Assembly: GCF_001424185.1 (NCBI RefSeq)
Contig: NZ_LMOM01000001.1
Span: forward strand, 87,255-151,254
Direction: 5' to 3'
DNA length: 64,000 nt
Source of the DNA: Deinococcus sp. Leaf326
GTDB lineage: Bacteria; Deinococcota; Deinococci; Deinococcales; Deinococcaceae
This document shows positions 55,451 to 62,343 of this stretch, piece after piece; the first letter of the stretch is position 1; every line of letters starts with the position of its first letter. The notes below the pieces were generated by a model. That model was not told where the DNA came from. It ran no database searches and saw nothing but the letters and a program-made list of their open reading frames with translations. A program made the translations under genes and the position numbers.

Positions 55451-56251
55451 TCAGACGGCCGCAGCCTGCCACTGCGCCTTCGCCTTGTTCCGCGCACCGA
55501 CTACGCGGTCACGCGCGTCATCAGCGGCCTGGCCCTCGAGGAGCGTCAGGTCAATCTCGGCGCCGCTGAGCTTCAGGTTGCCCCCTTCGGCGTCCACGAC
55601 CGCGACGCTCCAGAACTGCTCTCCGGCCTTGTCCTGGGCCAGGAAGGCGATGTGGCCCACTGCGCCGGTCCTCCGGCCTTCGGCCGCCGCCTCCTCCTTG
55701 TTCTTGAGGCGCGGAGCGGTCAGCTCGCCCAGGTGGACGATGGGGTTCCGGGCGTGCTCGCTGGTGGCCACCGCGAGGTGGGCGATCTGGCCGCCGCAGG
55801 GTGGGCCGTACAGAACGGGGGTGCGCTTGGCCTTGGCCGGGGCCGCAGCAGGTGCGGGGGTCTCAGGCTGGGCCTCGGGGGCAGGGGAGACCTCAGGGGC
55901 CGCGTCCTGGGCGTCCTGGGGCGCTTCGGCCGCCACTTCAACGTCTGGCACCTGCTCGGGTTCGGGCGCGGCTTCAGCGGCCATCTCAACCACCGGCGCG
56001 ACTTCAGGCTCGGTCTGCTCAGCTTCCTGCTCGCGGATCTCGGCGGCGGCCTCCAGGGCCTCGGCGCGGGCCTGCTGCTCGGTCTGGGCCTCTGCGATCA
56101 GGGCGCGGATCTGGCCGGGCGTGACGCGCTCGCGGTTGTGGCCCTCGCCCAGGAAGAAGTCCTTCGAGGTGCGCGTGATCGTGATTCCTGCTTCGGCGGC
56201 GGCGGCGATTAGGGCGTCTTTGTCAGCGGCGTTCATAGGGGTAGTGGTCAT
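55451..56251 (-). CDS. Phage Ala/Pro/Glu-rich two-domain protein
   Basis: 266 residues, not recognised. The N-terminal module (about 1-50) carries GITITRTSKDFFLGEGHNRERVTPGQIRALI. A long low-complexity linker rich in Ala, Glu and Pro (about 55-140) leads to a C-terminal domain (about 143-266) with VLYGPPCGGQIAHLAV and IAFLAQDKAGEQFWSVAVVDAEGGNLKLSGAEIDL. GGAGG precedes the ATG. It has its own promoter region with palindromic sites and is convergent with the early operon. Confidence 0.65.
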   Translation of the reverse strand: MTTTPMNAADKDALIAAAAEAGITITRTSKDFFLGEGHNRERVTPGQIRALIAEAQTEQQARAEALEAAAEIREQEAEQTEPEVAPVVEMAAEAAPEPEQVPDVEVAAEAPQDAQDAAPEVSPAPEAQPETPAPAAAPAKAKRTPVLYGPPCGGQIAHLAVATSEHARNPIVHLGELTAPRLKNKEEAAAEGRRTGAVGHIAFLAQDKAGEQFWSVAVVDAEGGNLKLSGAEIDLTLLEGQAADDARDRVVGARNKAKAQWQAAAV

Positions 56252-56257
56252 AGTGGT

Positions 56258-56385
56258 TTCCTCCGTCCCAGACGGCGTTTTCCGCCTCTCTGGATGTCTT
56301 TAGTCTGAAGGTCGGAGGTCGAGAAGTAAAGTCGGAAAAACGTGGAAACAGCGTCCCAGACGGTCTTGTTCGGTCAGACCGAACA
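56258..56385 (-). promoter_or_regulatory. Repeat and palindrome control region
   Basis: TGTTCGGTCAGACCGAACA (56367-56385) is a perfect 19-base palindrome (9-1-9). A 12-base direct repeat CGTCCCAGACGG occurs near 56261 and again near 56352. Together they fill the 130 bases upstream of the Ala/Pro/Glu-rich gene, suggesting operators for a dimeric regulator. Confidence 0.65.
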
Positions 56386-56398
56386 CGGATTTCTAACC

Positions 56399-56451
56399 AG
56401 ACAAAGCGTGTAGGGAGCTGGGTGTTATTCAGCTCCCTACACGCTTTGTCT
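56399..56451 (-). terminator. 22-bp perfect inverted repeat after the second TIR gene
   Basis: Arms at 56399-56420 and 56430-56451 are perfectly complementary over a 9-base loop. The right arm begins 2 bases from the stop codon of the TIR gene on the minus strand. No U-run follows. It probably ends the defence operon and may also mark the cassette boundary. Confidence 0.75.
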
Positions 56452-56452
56452 C

Positions 56453-57016
56453 TTAATCTCTAAAGACTATTGGGGTTTGTCTATAAGTTGGGAAATTTGG
56501 TATGTCAATAGAGTTGGGCGAAACAGATTTAGCAACTCTTGTGGTGAAAAGTCTTTTAGTCCACAAGACTAAGTTATTAGTATCCCTCACCACTTCAACA
56601 GTTTTCATGTATTCTGGTAAATCCAACACATTAGTAAGAGGCATCACCGCGCAGGGCACTGGCCTGTTTCTAGCTATACCAATTTCATAAGGAACCCACC
56701 ACGACCCTCTGGTATTATCGCTAATAATTGCTATGAGATGCGTACAGGCGTTAAGTCCAAAATCTATAACGTCTACCACGGCCTGTGGATTACCAGATGA
56801 AGCTAGAGTAGGATTGAACGCTTCCATATAGACGTCTACATCGGCAAAATCAACTAAGAAATGAGCGAGTTTTCGGGCGACTTCACCATCGTTTTGTCGG
56901 TGGGATATGAAAATAAGAGATTGTCTTGAATTATAGCGACGACTCTCGTAATAGGCTTTTCCTCCCTGTGCACTCTTTGTAGCTGCCCCTAGGGATGTAA
57001 TTATTGAACCGGCCAT
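56453..57016 (-). CDS. TIR-domain protein (second TIR of the defence cassette)
   Basis: 187 residues. The TIR fold is readable: strand A LIFISHRQNDGEVARKLAHFL (34-54), strand B region VDVYMEAF, strand D HLIAIISDNTRGSWWVPYEIGIARN (93-117) with the conserved Glu at E111 in W-V-P-Y-E, then VPCAVMPLTNV. Bacterial TIR domains usually cleave NAD or make cADPR-type signals using this Glu. GGAGGA lies 5 bases before the ATG. AT-rich with codons rare in the host. It is the last gene of the three-gene operon. Confidence 0.85.
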   Translation of the reverse strand: MAGSIITSLGAATKSAQGGKAYYESRRYNSRQSLIFISHRQNDGEVARKLAHFLVDFADVDVYMEAFNPTLASSGNPQAVVDVIDFGLNACTHLIAIISDNTRGSWWVPYEIGIARNRPVPCAVMPLTNVLDLPEYMKTVEVVRDTNNLVLWTKRLFTTRVAKSVSPNSIDIPNFPTYRQTPIVFRD

Positions 57017-57027
57017 ATTTCCTCCGT

Positions 57028-57909
57028 TTATATAGCATCTCTACGAGCAGACCACATAGTATGCTCTCTTGATATAGCATTTTCTGCATCTGAGACAAAT
57101 ATGCCAAATTGATCTTCTTGTGTGATTCGTGTTCCTTGACCAAAAATCGAAGCTAACTCCTGAGCAGCTAGACCATAAGAGTTACTAAGCTCCTGATATT
57201 TTTTTAGCTGAACCCAAGCCACTATGCAAGAGACTAAGGTTGTGAGAACACCAATGATACTAATAGGAATATTAGACCATCTTACAACTGCGAAGCAAAG
57301 TAGCAATATGACTATCTGGGATATCAGATTGATATTAGACCACATCTTTGCTTTACTTTTGTTAAAGTCGGATTTGGTGGCATACCACCTACGCTGATCT
57401 TCAATCCTCTTATTTAAGTAGATGGTTTTTCTTTCATTAAAGGAGAGGCTTCTAACATGCTGCATCTTAGGAGTCACTTGATTACTGGAAGCAGTGTTAG
57501 CGTCAAGCTTGCTGACAAAGCTCGGCCTTTCATCCCTAATTCGTCTTAAAACCTCGTCAAATAATATTTCTGCATCATCCTGTATATAGGGGTCACTACG
57601 CATCATAAAACGCCAAGATTTGGTTTTTACGGATTCGGCTACTGCGCGACCATCATACCAATCTTTGTCAGGCTTATTTGACAATAAGATAAGATTTATA
57701 ATGATGCTTATAGCTATAGCAATGCCAGATGCAAAAGCTATATTTAATTTGCTATTTTCATCTTCAAAACTGAATACACCCAGTACGGCTATTCCTATTA
57801 AAAGCACCAGACTTATTCTGGTCATCAGAATATAAGTATTTTGCGATGACTTTGAAAGTCTATCAGCAGCTACAAACAAGCCGGGCAGATCAGAATCTTC
57901 TATCTCCAT
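57028..57909 (-). CDS. SLATT-family four-helix membrane protein
   Basis: 293 residues. Membrane segments at about 26-48, 56-76, 190-210 and 213-235 form two hairpins. DWYDGRAVAESVKTKSWRFMMRSDPY (83-108) matches the SLATT signature (R-A-x-A-E-S-x-K-T-x-x-W-R-Y). The second hairpin is followed by a helical tail (KKYQELSNSYGLAAQELASI). SLATT proteins (SMODS and SLOG-associated) are predicted pore-forming effectors of nucleotide-signal immune systems. Its start is 2 bases past the stop of the first TIR-like gene. Confidence 0.85.
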   Translation of the reverse strand: MEIEDSDLPGLFVAADRLSKSSQNTYILMTRISLVLLIGIAVLGVFSFEDENSKLNIAFASGIAIAISIIINLILLSNKPDKDWYDGRAVAESVKTKSWRFMMRSDPYIQDDAEILFDEVLRRIRDERPSFVSKLDANTASSNQVTPKMQHVRSLSFNERKTIYLNKRIEDQRRWYATKSDFNKSKAKMWSNINLISQIVILLLCFAVVRWSNIPISIIGVLTTLVSCIVAWVQLKKYQELSNSYGLAAQELASIFGQGTRITQEDQFGIFVSDAENAISREHTMWSARRDAI

Positions 57910-57911
57910 TC

Positions 57912-58304
57912 CTAGCTCAGACGTTTGTAGAGGGTATCTACATCCCAGTCAAAAGGAACAATTCCATTTCTCGTTAGGACTGCGGGAGTAGTGGCTTTTG
58001 AAGAGTCCCAAAATCTCATCGCAAGTACCTGCTTGCCCTCAGCAATGGCAAGCTCAATTTCCCACGGAACCCATTTGCGACTTCTGTGTGTATTTTCACC
58101 TATAAGGCAGACGCAGTGGGTTGATGATTTAATTTTGGGACGGATGACACTTTTAATATAAGCTTCATCTCGACTGTCGATTGCTTTACGGAGTGATTCA
58201 TCATCCATCTCGAATTCTAAATTTTTGAAACCTGCCAAGCCTCTCAAAGTCCAAACTTTGAATTCGTCTTCTCCACGAAAAGATAGAAACGTTTTAGTTG
58301 GCAT
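57912..58304 (-). CDS. ThsB/DUF1863-type TIR-like protein
   Basis: 130 residues. KTFLSFRGEDEFKVWTLRGLAGF (strand A and helix), IDSRDEAYIKSVIRPKIKSSTHCVCLIGENTHRSRKWVPWEIELAIAEGKQVLAMRF with the expected Glu at E82. This matches the TIR-like DUF1863 family found in Thoeris ThsB, where it makes a cyclic ADP-ribose-type signal after phage sensing. AGGAGA precedes the ATG. It is the first gene of the operon. Confidence 0.85.
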   Translation of the reverse strand: MPTKTFLSFRGEDEFKVWTLRGLAGFKNLEFEMDDESLRKAIDSRDEAYIKSVIRPKIKSSTHCVCLIGENTHRSRKWVPWEIELAIAEGKQVLAMRFWDSSKATTPAVLTRNGIVPFDWDVDTLYKRLS

Positions 58305-58406
58305 ATTTTCTCCTAAGTCCTAACATATGAGTAGGCTTCGAGGAAAACACAGATAAGCTCTTCAAAAAAGAGATATCTGGGTCATCAGTCCACAACTTTT
58401 CAGATT

Positions 58407-58436
58407 GCCTGCTCAAAGATTATACATTGAGCAGGC
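58407..58436 (-). promoter_or_regulatory. 10-bp inverted repeat around a TATAAT box
   Basis: GCCTGCTCAA (58407-58416) and TTGAGCAGGC (58427-58436) are perfect inverted arms. On the minus strand the 10-base centre contains TATAAT, about 110 bases upstream of the defence operon start. It may be a repressor-covered promoter; a hairpin role is also possible. Confidence 0.55.
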
Positions 58437-58464
58437 GACGGAAGCCCCCACAAACGAAGAAAGA

Positions 58465-58503
58465 CCCCACCCCGCCTGGGCTTCGTGCCCAGGCGGGGTG
58501 GGG
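58465..58503 (-). terminator. 17-bp hairpin terminator of the Cys mini-gene unit
   Basis: Perfect 17-base arms over a 5-base loop. On the minus strand it is followed by TCTTTCTTC. It lies 9 bases past the stop of the 20-residue ORF. It is related in sequence to the hairpin at 58793-58839. Confidence 0.85.
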
Positions 58504-58511
58504 CGGTGGGG

Positions 58512-58574
58512 TCAGTAGCAGCGGACGCAGTCGTTCCGCTGGAGCGGGCAGTTCCCAGTCAGCATGTGATTCAC
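58512..58574 (-). CDS. Putative 20-residue Cys-rich peptide
   Basis: GTG start overlapping the stop of the 49-residue gene (GTGA), reading (M)NHMLTGNCPLQRNDCVRCY. C-x6-C-x2-C near the end. Very short, but translational coupling and the terminator right behind it support it. Confidence 0.4.
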   Translation of the reverse strand: MNHMLTGNCPLQRNDCVRCY

Positions 58575-58720
58575 GGCCTGACATCGGCGCAGGGTGGACA
58601 GGGATCGCTCCCTAAGCGGGCGCAGCCGGGGCAGGGGCCACTGTCAGCAGGGGGCGCGGGAGTCAAGATGCCTCCAGATGGGTGCGGCATACATGGCAGG
58701 GGGTCGTTCTTGGTCGTCAT
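58571..58720 (-). CDS. Putative 49-residue CxxC mini-protein
   Basis: Starts MTTKNDPLPCMPHPSGG and ends with two C-P-x-C knuckles, CPGC (30-33) and CPPC (41-44), a possible zinc-binding miniature. GAGGAGA lies 8 bases before the ATG, and -10 TATGCT (58756-58761) with TTGTGT 19 bases upstream gives a promoter. Likely a small phage protein; function unknown. Confidence 0.6.
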   Translation of the reverse strand: MTTKNDPLPCMPHPSGGILTPAPPADSGPCPGCARLGSDPCPPCADVRP

Positions 58721-58755
58721 TTCAGGGTCTCCTCGTGAGGTGGTGTGGAGTGCTC

Positions 58756-58786
58756 AGCATAGGGGCTGCTGCTCGAGGGCACACAA
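58756..58786 (-). promoter_or_regulatory. Promoter of the Cys mini-gene unit
   Basis: Minus strand: TTGTGT, 19-base spacer, TATGCT (58756-58761), about 35 bases before the ATG at 58720. Confidence 0.55.
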
Positions 58787-58792
58787 CGCAAA

Positions 58793-58839
58793 AAGGCCCC
58801 ACCTCGCCCAAGCACGAAGCCGAAGCGGGGTGGGGCCTT
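58793..58839 (-). terminator. Hairpin terminator, U-run on minus strand
   Basis: AAGGCCCCACC arms close a 47-base hairpin. On the minus strand it is followed by TTTTT (58790-58794). It stops leftward late transcription before the mini-gene promoter. Confidence 0.8.
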
Positions 58840-59087
58840 GAGGGGTTCCTACATACGACATGCAATCTATTGGAAGACCGCCGCCGCTGCCGGATAGAGT
58901 TTGCGAAATAATTTGGAGCAAAACCAGCGAAAAATGCCGTCTAGCAGGATATTTCTCCTGATTACACCAAATATTATTTCTCGGTATAAATCCGCCCCCG
59001 CCGAGGCAGATGCCAGAGCGGGGGCGGCTGCTCATTCAGGGCAACGCCGTACCGAACGAGGGACGCAGCATAAACCTTGCTGGACAG
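58840..59087. other. Gene-poor stretch left of the late operon
   Basis: No credible gene. It contains an AT-rich patch at about 58900-58990 and a hairpin with perfect 10-base arms CCGCCCCCGC/GCGGGGGCGG (58992-59027), which probably ends transcription from the 59.1-59.4 kb gene on the minus strand. Confidence 0.55.
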
Positions 59088-59390
59088 TCAATTCAGATAT
59101 TCGCTCTGGTACATCCGGTCTTCCCACTCCAGGTGATCCAGCATGGTATCGAGCCGCAGCAGCACCTCCGCACGCCGGCGCTCCAGAAAGGCCGGTGAGG
59201 AACCCGTGTCGTTCCAATGTCGATCCATCACATGTCGAGCTGCGGCCCGAAGCTCATCACTCGTGACGTGCGCGGCGAGAGCGGCCTTAGCGATACGCTC
59301 CAACCGTACCAGGCCTTCAACGACCGCGAAGGATCCAAAGACCTCGTAGTCCTGGAGCTCCGCTAAAGCCTCGAGGAATGGTCCATCCAT
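59088..59390 (-). CDS. Phage protein, unknown (100 residues)
   Basis: Helical, soluble: PFLEALAELQDYEVFGSFAVVEGLVRLERIAKAALAAHVTSDELRAAARHVMDRHW, then RRAEVLLRLDTMLDHLEWEDRMYQSEYLN. Composition is protein-like, but no domain is recognised. No clear Shine-Dalgarno site; the start is the first ATG after an in-frame stop. Followed by a hairpin. Confidence 0.55.
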   Translation of the reverse strand: MDGPFLEALAELQDYEVFGSFAVVEGLVRLERIAKAALAAHVTSDELRAAARHVMDRHWNDTGSSPAFLERRRAEVLLRLDTMLDHLEWEDRMYQSEYLN

Positions 59391-59468
59391 ATCGGGAAAT
59401 GCTGCCAGATTCAGAGACGCTCACGGGCATGTTCTAAAAAAGGATTTAGATCCCTCCAGGCCTCCTGA

Positions 59469-60095
59469 TCAAATCCGCCTTGGACCAGTGTCCAACTCCG
59501 CTGCGCCTTCAGATTCCAGCCATGCCGGCGCTGGGCGGCTGAGGGGTACGTCGTCGAACGTGCCGGTCATGCGGCTCAGGTCCGCTTCACTTGCAGGCCG
59601 CGGCTCCTGCAAGGGGACAGGGGAGACCTGGGGCGTGGTTTGCGCCGCCGCCTCACTGGCCACGCCAGGGCCTGGAGGCAGCGGCCCGGCCGGAGAGGTG
59701 AGGCCTGCCGGCACAGCGCTCGACGTTGGCCCGAGCAGCGCGCCCAGGCCGAACCACGACGCGAAGGTTTTGAGGCCGTCACGTCCGATGATGCTCACCA
59801 GCCCGGCTAGTAGCCCGAAGGGTACCGCTCCCAGCCAGCCTTGCCCGAACGTGGCTCGCCCAGTCGTCCAGTGCAGCACCAGACTCGCGGCCAGGCCCAT
59901 GCCGAAGGCCAGCCCGCGCCACACGTTCGGGGCCACGACCTCCACCGGCTGTCCAGCGGCCGCCGCCGCTTCCTGCTTCTGCTCGACGCCACGCTTCAGC
60001 GAGGCGACCAGCCCGAACACGAACAAGCCCAGCAGCACCGGGTTACTGGCCACCGCTTGAAGCCAGGCCAGCGCATCTCCATTCATCAGGTCCAT
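59469..60095 (-). CDS. Holin-like phage membrane protein
   Basis: 208 residues. Membrane segments at about 18-33, 58-77, 86-104 and possibly 110-125 are followed by an 80-residue Pro/Ala/Ser-rich tail. The ATG overlaps the endolysin stop (TGATG), so production is coupled to it. The size and position suggest a holin, although the long tail is unusual. Confidence 0.6.
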   Translation of the reverse strand: MDLMNGDALAWLQAVASNPVLLGLFVFGLVASLKRGVEQKQEAAAAAGQPVEVVAPNVWRGLAFGMGLAASLVLHWTTGRATFGQGWLGAVPFGLLAGLVSIIGRDGLKTFASWFGLGALLGPTSSAVPAGLTSPAGPLPPGPGVASEAAAQTTPQVSPVPLQEPRPASEADLSRMTGTFDDVPLSRPAPAWLESEGAAELDTGPRRI

Positions 60096-60847
60096 CACTT
60101 CAGCTCCTTCAGCCGGTATTCCGGGACTTCGATAAGCACGGGCTTCTGGCCGTCCATCACGATGCTGATGTAGCGCCCGGTCAGCACCTTGTTGGTGTCG
60201 TGGGTCGGGTACCAGCCCTTGGGCATCACCAGGCCGCCGCCCGCCGCTGGGGGCTTGGCTGGGGCCAGCAGGTCTTGGTCCTCCAGCCACAGCTCGCGCG
60301 TCGGGGCGATCACGGTGGTCGGCTCGGTGAATAGGGACAGCGGCGTCAGGTAGACGTGCGCACTGCCGCCCAGCGGTAGGGTGGCCCCCTGCTGCTTCCG
60401 CCGAGCTGGAGACCAGTCGCTGTTCTCCAGCACATGGGGTACGCCCCCGATCAGGCCCGCGTACATGGCCGTGTGCCCGAAGGCCTGCGGCACCCGCTTC
60501 TTGCCGATCAGGACTGTCGCCGTGTAGGGCCAGTAGAAGATGTCGCCCACGCGGCGCTGTGCGAAGGTCTTGGTCAGGCCCAGCGCTCGGGCACCCTTCT
60601 CGTAATCGGCGGCCCAGCGGTCCACGCCACCGCGTGCCTTGCGGAACTCGTGGGCCTTCGTGGCGACCGGCCACGAGTTTTCGTCCAGGCCGAGGCAGCC
60701 TTCCGTGGACTCACGCACGAGCTGGGCGCAGCGGCCTCCGACCGTGATCGTGTCGGGGGACCACCGCTTGAGAGCGTGGCCAGCCTTGACCTGCTCGATG
60801 CCGTAGGCCAGCCACTCGCGTGCCGTCTGTGGTGCAGCGATATTCAT
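60095..60847 (-). CDS. Probable endolysin (NlpC/P60- or CHAP-type amidase/peptidase)
   Basis: 250 residues. Candidate nucleophile C40 in ITVGGRCAQLVRES, GDIFYWPY (101-108) as the typical G-D-I-V-F-F strand, and candidate H125 in FGHTAMYAGLI, all in the order of Cys/His peptidoglycan hydrolases. The C-terminal 80 residues (PTRELWLEDQDLL... to PVLIEVPEYRLKELK) may bind cell wall. It lies between small membrane proteins, as expected of a lysis cassette. ATGA overlap with the upstream gene. Confidence 0.7.
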   Translation of the reverse strand: MNIAAPQTAREWLAYGIEQVKAGHALKRWSPDTITVGGRCAQLVRESTEGCLGLDENSWPVATKAHEFRKARGGVDRWAADYEKGARALGLTKTFAQRRVGDIFYWPYTATVLIGKKRVPQAFGHTAMYAGLIGGVPHVLENSDWSPARRKQQGATLPLGGSAHVYLTPLSLFTEPTTVIAPTRELWLEDQDLLAPAKPPAAGGGLVMPKGWYPTHDTNKVLTGRYISIVMDGQKPVLIEVPEYRLKELK

Positions 60848-61143
60848 GGGGTGTCCTCGTCTTCCGGTTCGTCCGGATCATTGGGCCACTTGCTGGGGTC
60901 GTAGCCGAGCTTCTCAGCCTCCCAGCGGGCACGCGTGCACAGGTCCTGCCACTCCATCGCGTACTTCGCCCGCTCGCGCAGGCGCTTGTTCTCCTCCTGG
61001 AGGGCGCCGCGAATCTCCTTCTCCTGCCCGGTCACCCCCGTCAGCAGCCCCTTGAGGAACACCCCCACGGCGGCCAGAACACCCGTCCCGCCTAGCCACG
61101 TCGCGGCCGTGCTCAGGGCGTCCTTGGTCTGCTCATCCGCCAT
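60844..61143 (-). CDS. Small phage membrane/coiled-coil protein
   Basis: 99 residues. One membrane segment (about 12-33, TAATWLGGTGVLAAVGVFLKGLL) is followed by a charged coiled coil (GQEKEIRGALQEENKRLRERAKYAMEWQDL) and an acidic tail DPDEPEDEDTP. The layout resembles phage inner-membrane spanin or holin-accessory proteins. Overlaps both neighbours. Confidence 0.6.
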   Translation of the reverse strand: MADEQTKDALSTAATWLGGTGVLAAVGVFLKGLLTGVTGQEKEIRGALQEENKRLRERAKYAMEWQDLCTRARWEAEKLGYDPSKWPNDPDEPEDEDTP

Positions 61144-61660
61144 GACGGCCCACTTTCGAGACAGGCTGCTTCAAGACGTGCTCTCGGAACCAGGGCTGCG
61201 GTTCGAACCAGGCCCACAGCGCCCGCATCAACAGCAGCCCCGACAGGGCGCCCGCGCTGAAGTACAGGTTCACTGCGCTGATCGATCCCACCGCCTGCCA
61301 GAACAGCGCCGCGACGAAATACATGTATCCCGCACTGATGGTCGTGCTGAGAATGCCCCAGGGCACTCGGGGTGGCAGGAGCCAAAGCAGTAAGGCGATG
61401 CCTAGCCCGATCAGGCCCCACCAGTTGAAGGGCACCACGTCGTCGAAGGCGCTGTAGCTGGGCAGGAGCAGCGGCGTGTTCGGCCGATACAGCGCCGGCA
61501 GTGCGAACGACAGGTGCACCACGATCAGCACCATGCGCCCGAACCACGCCACGCCGTCCCAGAACTCCCCGCCTACGGGAAGCCCCGCCCGCAGGGTGTA
61601 CAGGGCGGCCCGCTTGAGAGGTTGGAGGGCCGCCCTGACAGCGCGCTTAAGGCGTGGCAT
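61133..61660 (-). CDS. Phage multi-pass membrane protein
   Basis: 175 residues. A basic N-terminus (MPRLKRAVRAALQPLKRAALY) and about four membrane segments (VLIVVHLSFALPALY, WGLIGLGIALLLWLL, TISAGYMYFVAALFWQA, AGALSGLLLMRALWAW). Not recognised. Coupled to both neighbours by overlaps; possibly an accessory holin. Confidence 0.6.
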   Translation of the reverse strand: MPRLKRAVRAALQPLKRAALYTLRAGLPVGGEFWDGVAWFGRMVLIVVHLSFALPALYRPNTPLLLPSYSAFDDVVPFNWWGLIGLGIALLLWLLPPRVPWGILSTTISAGYMYFVAALFWQAVGSISAVNLYFSAGALSGLLLMRALWAWFEPQPWFREHVLKQPVSKVGRHGG

Positions 61661-62054
61661 TGAGCACCTCGGCGGCCGTCCAGCGGCCAGGGGTTTGGGT
61701 CCGGGGATTCCAGGCCTGGGCGTCCCACCACTCCCAGCGCCAGGTGTAGACGGTCCAGAGTTCGTTCTTCGGGACGGTGGACGTCTTGCCGAAGGTCCAG
61801 GCGCCCTGGATGGGCTTGATGGGCTGATAGGGGGCACCCTCGCGGCGGACGTTCTGGGTGCTGCTCTTGCGGACCCGCAGGGCGGTACCGTCCATACAGC
61901 CGGGGCTTAGGCGCAGGACGGCCTTGTACGTGACGGCCCAGGTGTAATCCGGGATGACCTGGAGGCGGCACCCGGGGGGGCTAGTCACGACTACGACGGC
62001 GGCGGCGGGGATGAGGGCGGCGCTGAGGAGCAGCAGGGCCGGGTGTCGTTTCAT
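61647..62054 (-). CDS. Phage secreted protein, unknown
   Basis: 135 residues. Signal-like N-terminus (MKRHPALLLLSAALIPAAAVVVV), then a Trp-rich C-terminal half (ELWTVYTWRWEWWDAQAWNPRTQTPGRW). Two Cys at about 29 and 53. AAAGGA precedes the ATG. Might be an exported superinfection-exclusion or lysis-associated protein; nothing decides. Confidence 0.5.
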   Translation of the reverse strand: MKRHPALLLLSAALIPAAAVVVVTSPPGCRLQVIPDYTWAVTYKAVLRLSPGCMDGTALRVRKSSTQNVRREGAPYQPIKPIQGAWTFGKTSTVPKNELWTVYTWRWEWWDAQAWNPRTQTPGRWTAAEVLNATP

Positions 62055-62084
62055 GGCGGTTCCTTTCTGCCCGGCATAAGGGAA

Positions 62085-62110
62085 CCGCCCCAGGCCGGGC
62101 GCTGGGGCGG
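62085..62110 (-). terminator. 9-bp hairpin between phage genes
   Basis: CCGCCCCAG pairs with CTGGGGCGG over 8 bases. On the minus strand it follows the zinc-ribbon gene and precedes the secreted-protein gene; it could attenuate the late transcript. Confidence 0.6.
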
Positions 62111-62148
62111 AATAAAGGGCTGATGAGCCTGTCTCTTAGGGGAATTGC

Positions 62149-62343
62149 TCAGCTCTCCGCGGAGGCCTCGCTGGCCGGGGCGAGCTCGACCGTCTGGGGC
62201 GCGGCCGCCTGGGGCTGGATGGTGCTCGGATCGTCGCTCCAGCCGCAGCCCTCGGGCAGCACGCACAACCAGTAGCCGGAGGGTTGTTTTACGCAGCGGT
62301 CGCCGCAGAAGTCGCAGCGTTTAGGAAGGACTGGTCGGGGCAC
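62149..62343 (-). CDS. Phage zinc-ribbon mini-protein
   Basis: 64 residues from a GTG at 62343. CDFCGDRC...CVLPEGCGW contains five Cys in a zinc-ribbon-like arrangement, with an Ala/Pro/Glu-rich tail. GGAGAT lies 9 bases before the start. It overlaps the end of the upstream gene by 23 bases. Confidence 0.55.
   Translation of the reverse strand: MPRPVLPKRCDFCGDRCVKQPSGYWLCVLPEGCGWSDDPSTIQPQAAAPQTVELAPASEASAES

Noticed and set aside
56453..58304. Reading the three-gene cassette as ordinary Thoeris
   Set aside because: A ThsB-like protein is present, but no SIR2-SLOG or TM-macro ThsA is encoded; the partner is a SLATT-type membrane protein and there is a second TIR.
58485..58841. 118-residue plus-strand frame over the Cys mini-gene unit
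   Set aside because: It starts and ends inside terminator hairpins; the minus strand has promoter, Shine-Dalgarno site and terminator in order.
58754..59035. 93-residue minus-strand frame left of the late phage genes
   Set aside because: It runs through two transcription terminator hairpins and ends in hairpin-encoded residues, so it is not a credible gene.
61573..61971. 132-residue minus-strand frame overlapping two phage genes
   Set aside because: The frame with signal peptide, overlaps and Shine-Dalgarno site (61647-62054) explains the DNA better; this one is Arg/Pro/Gly-rich.
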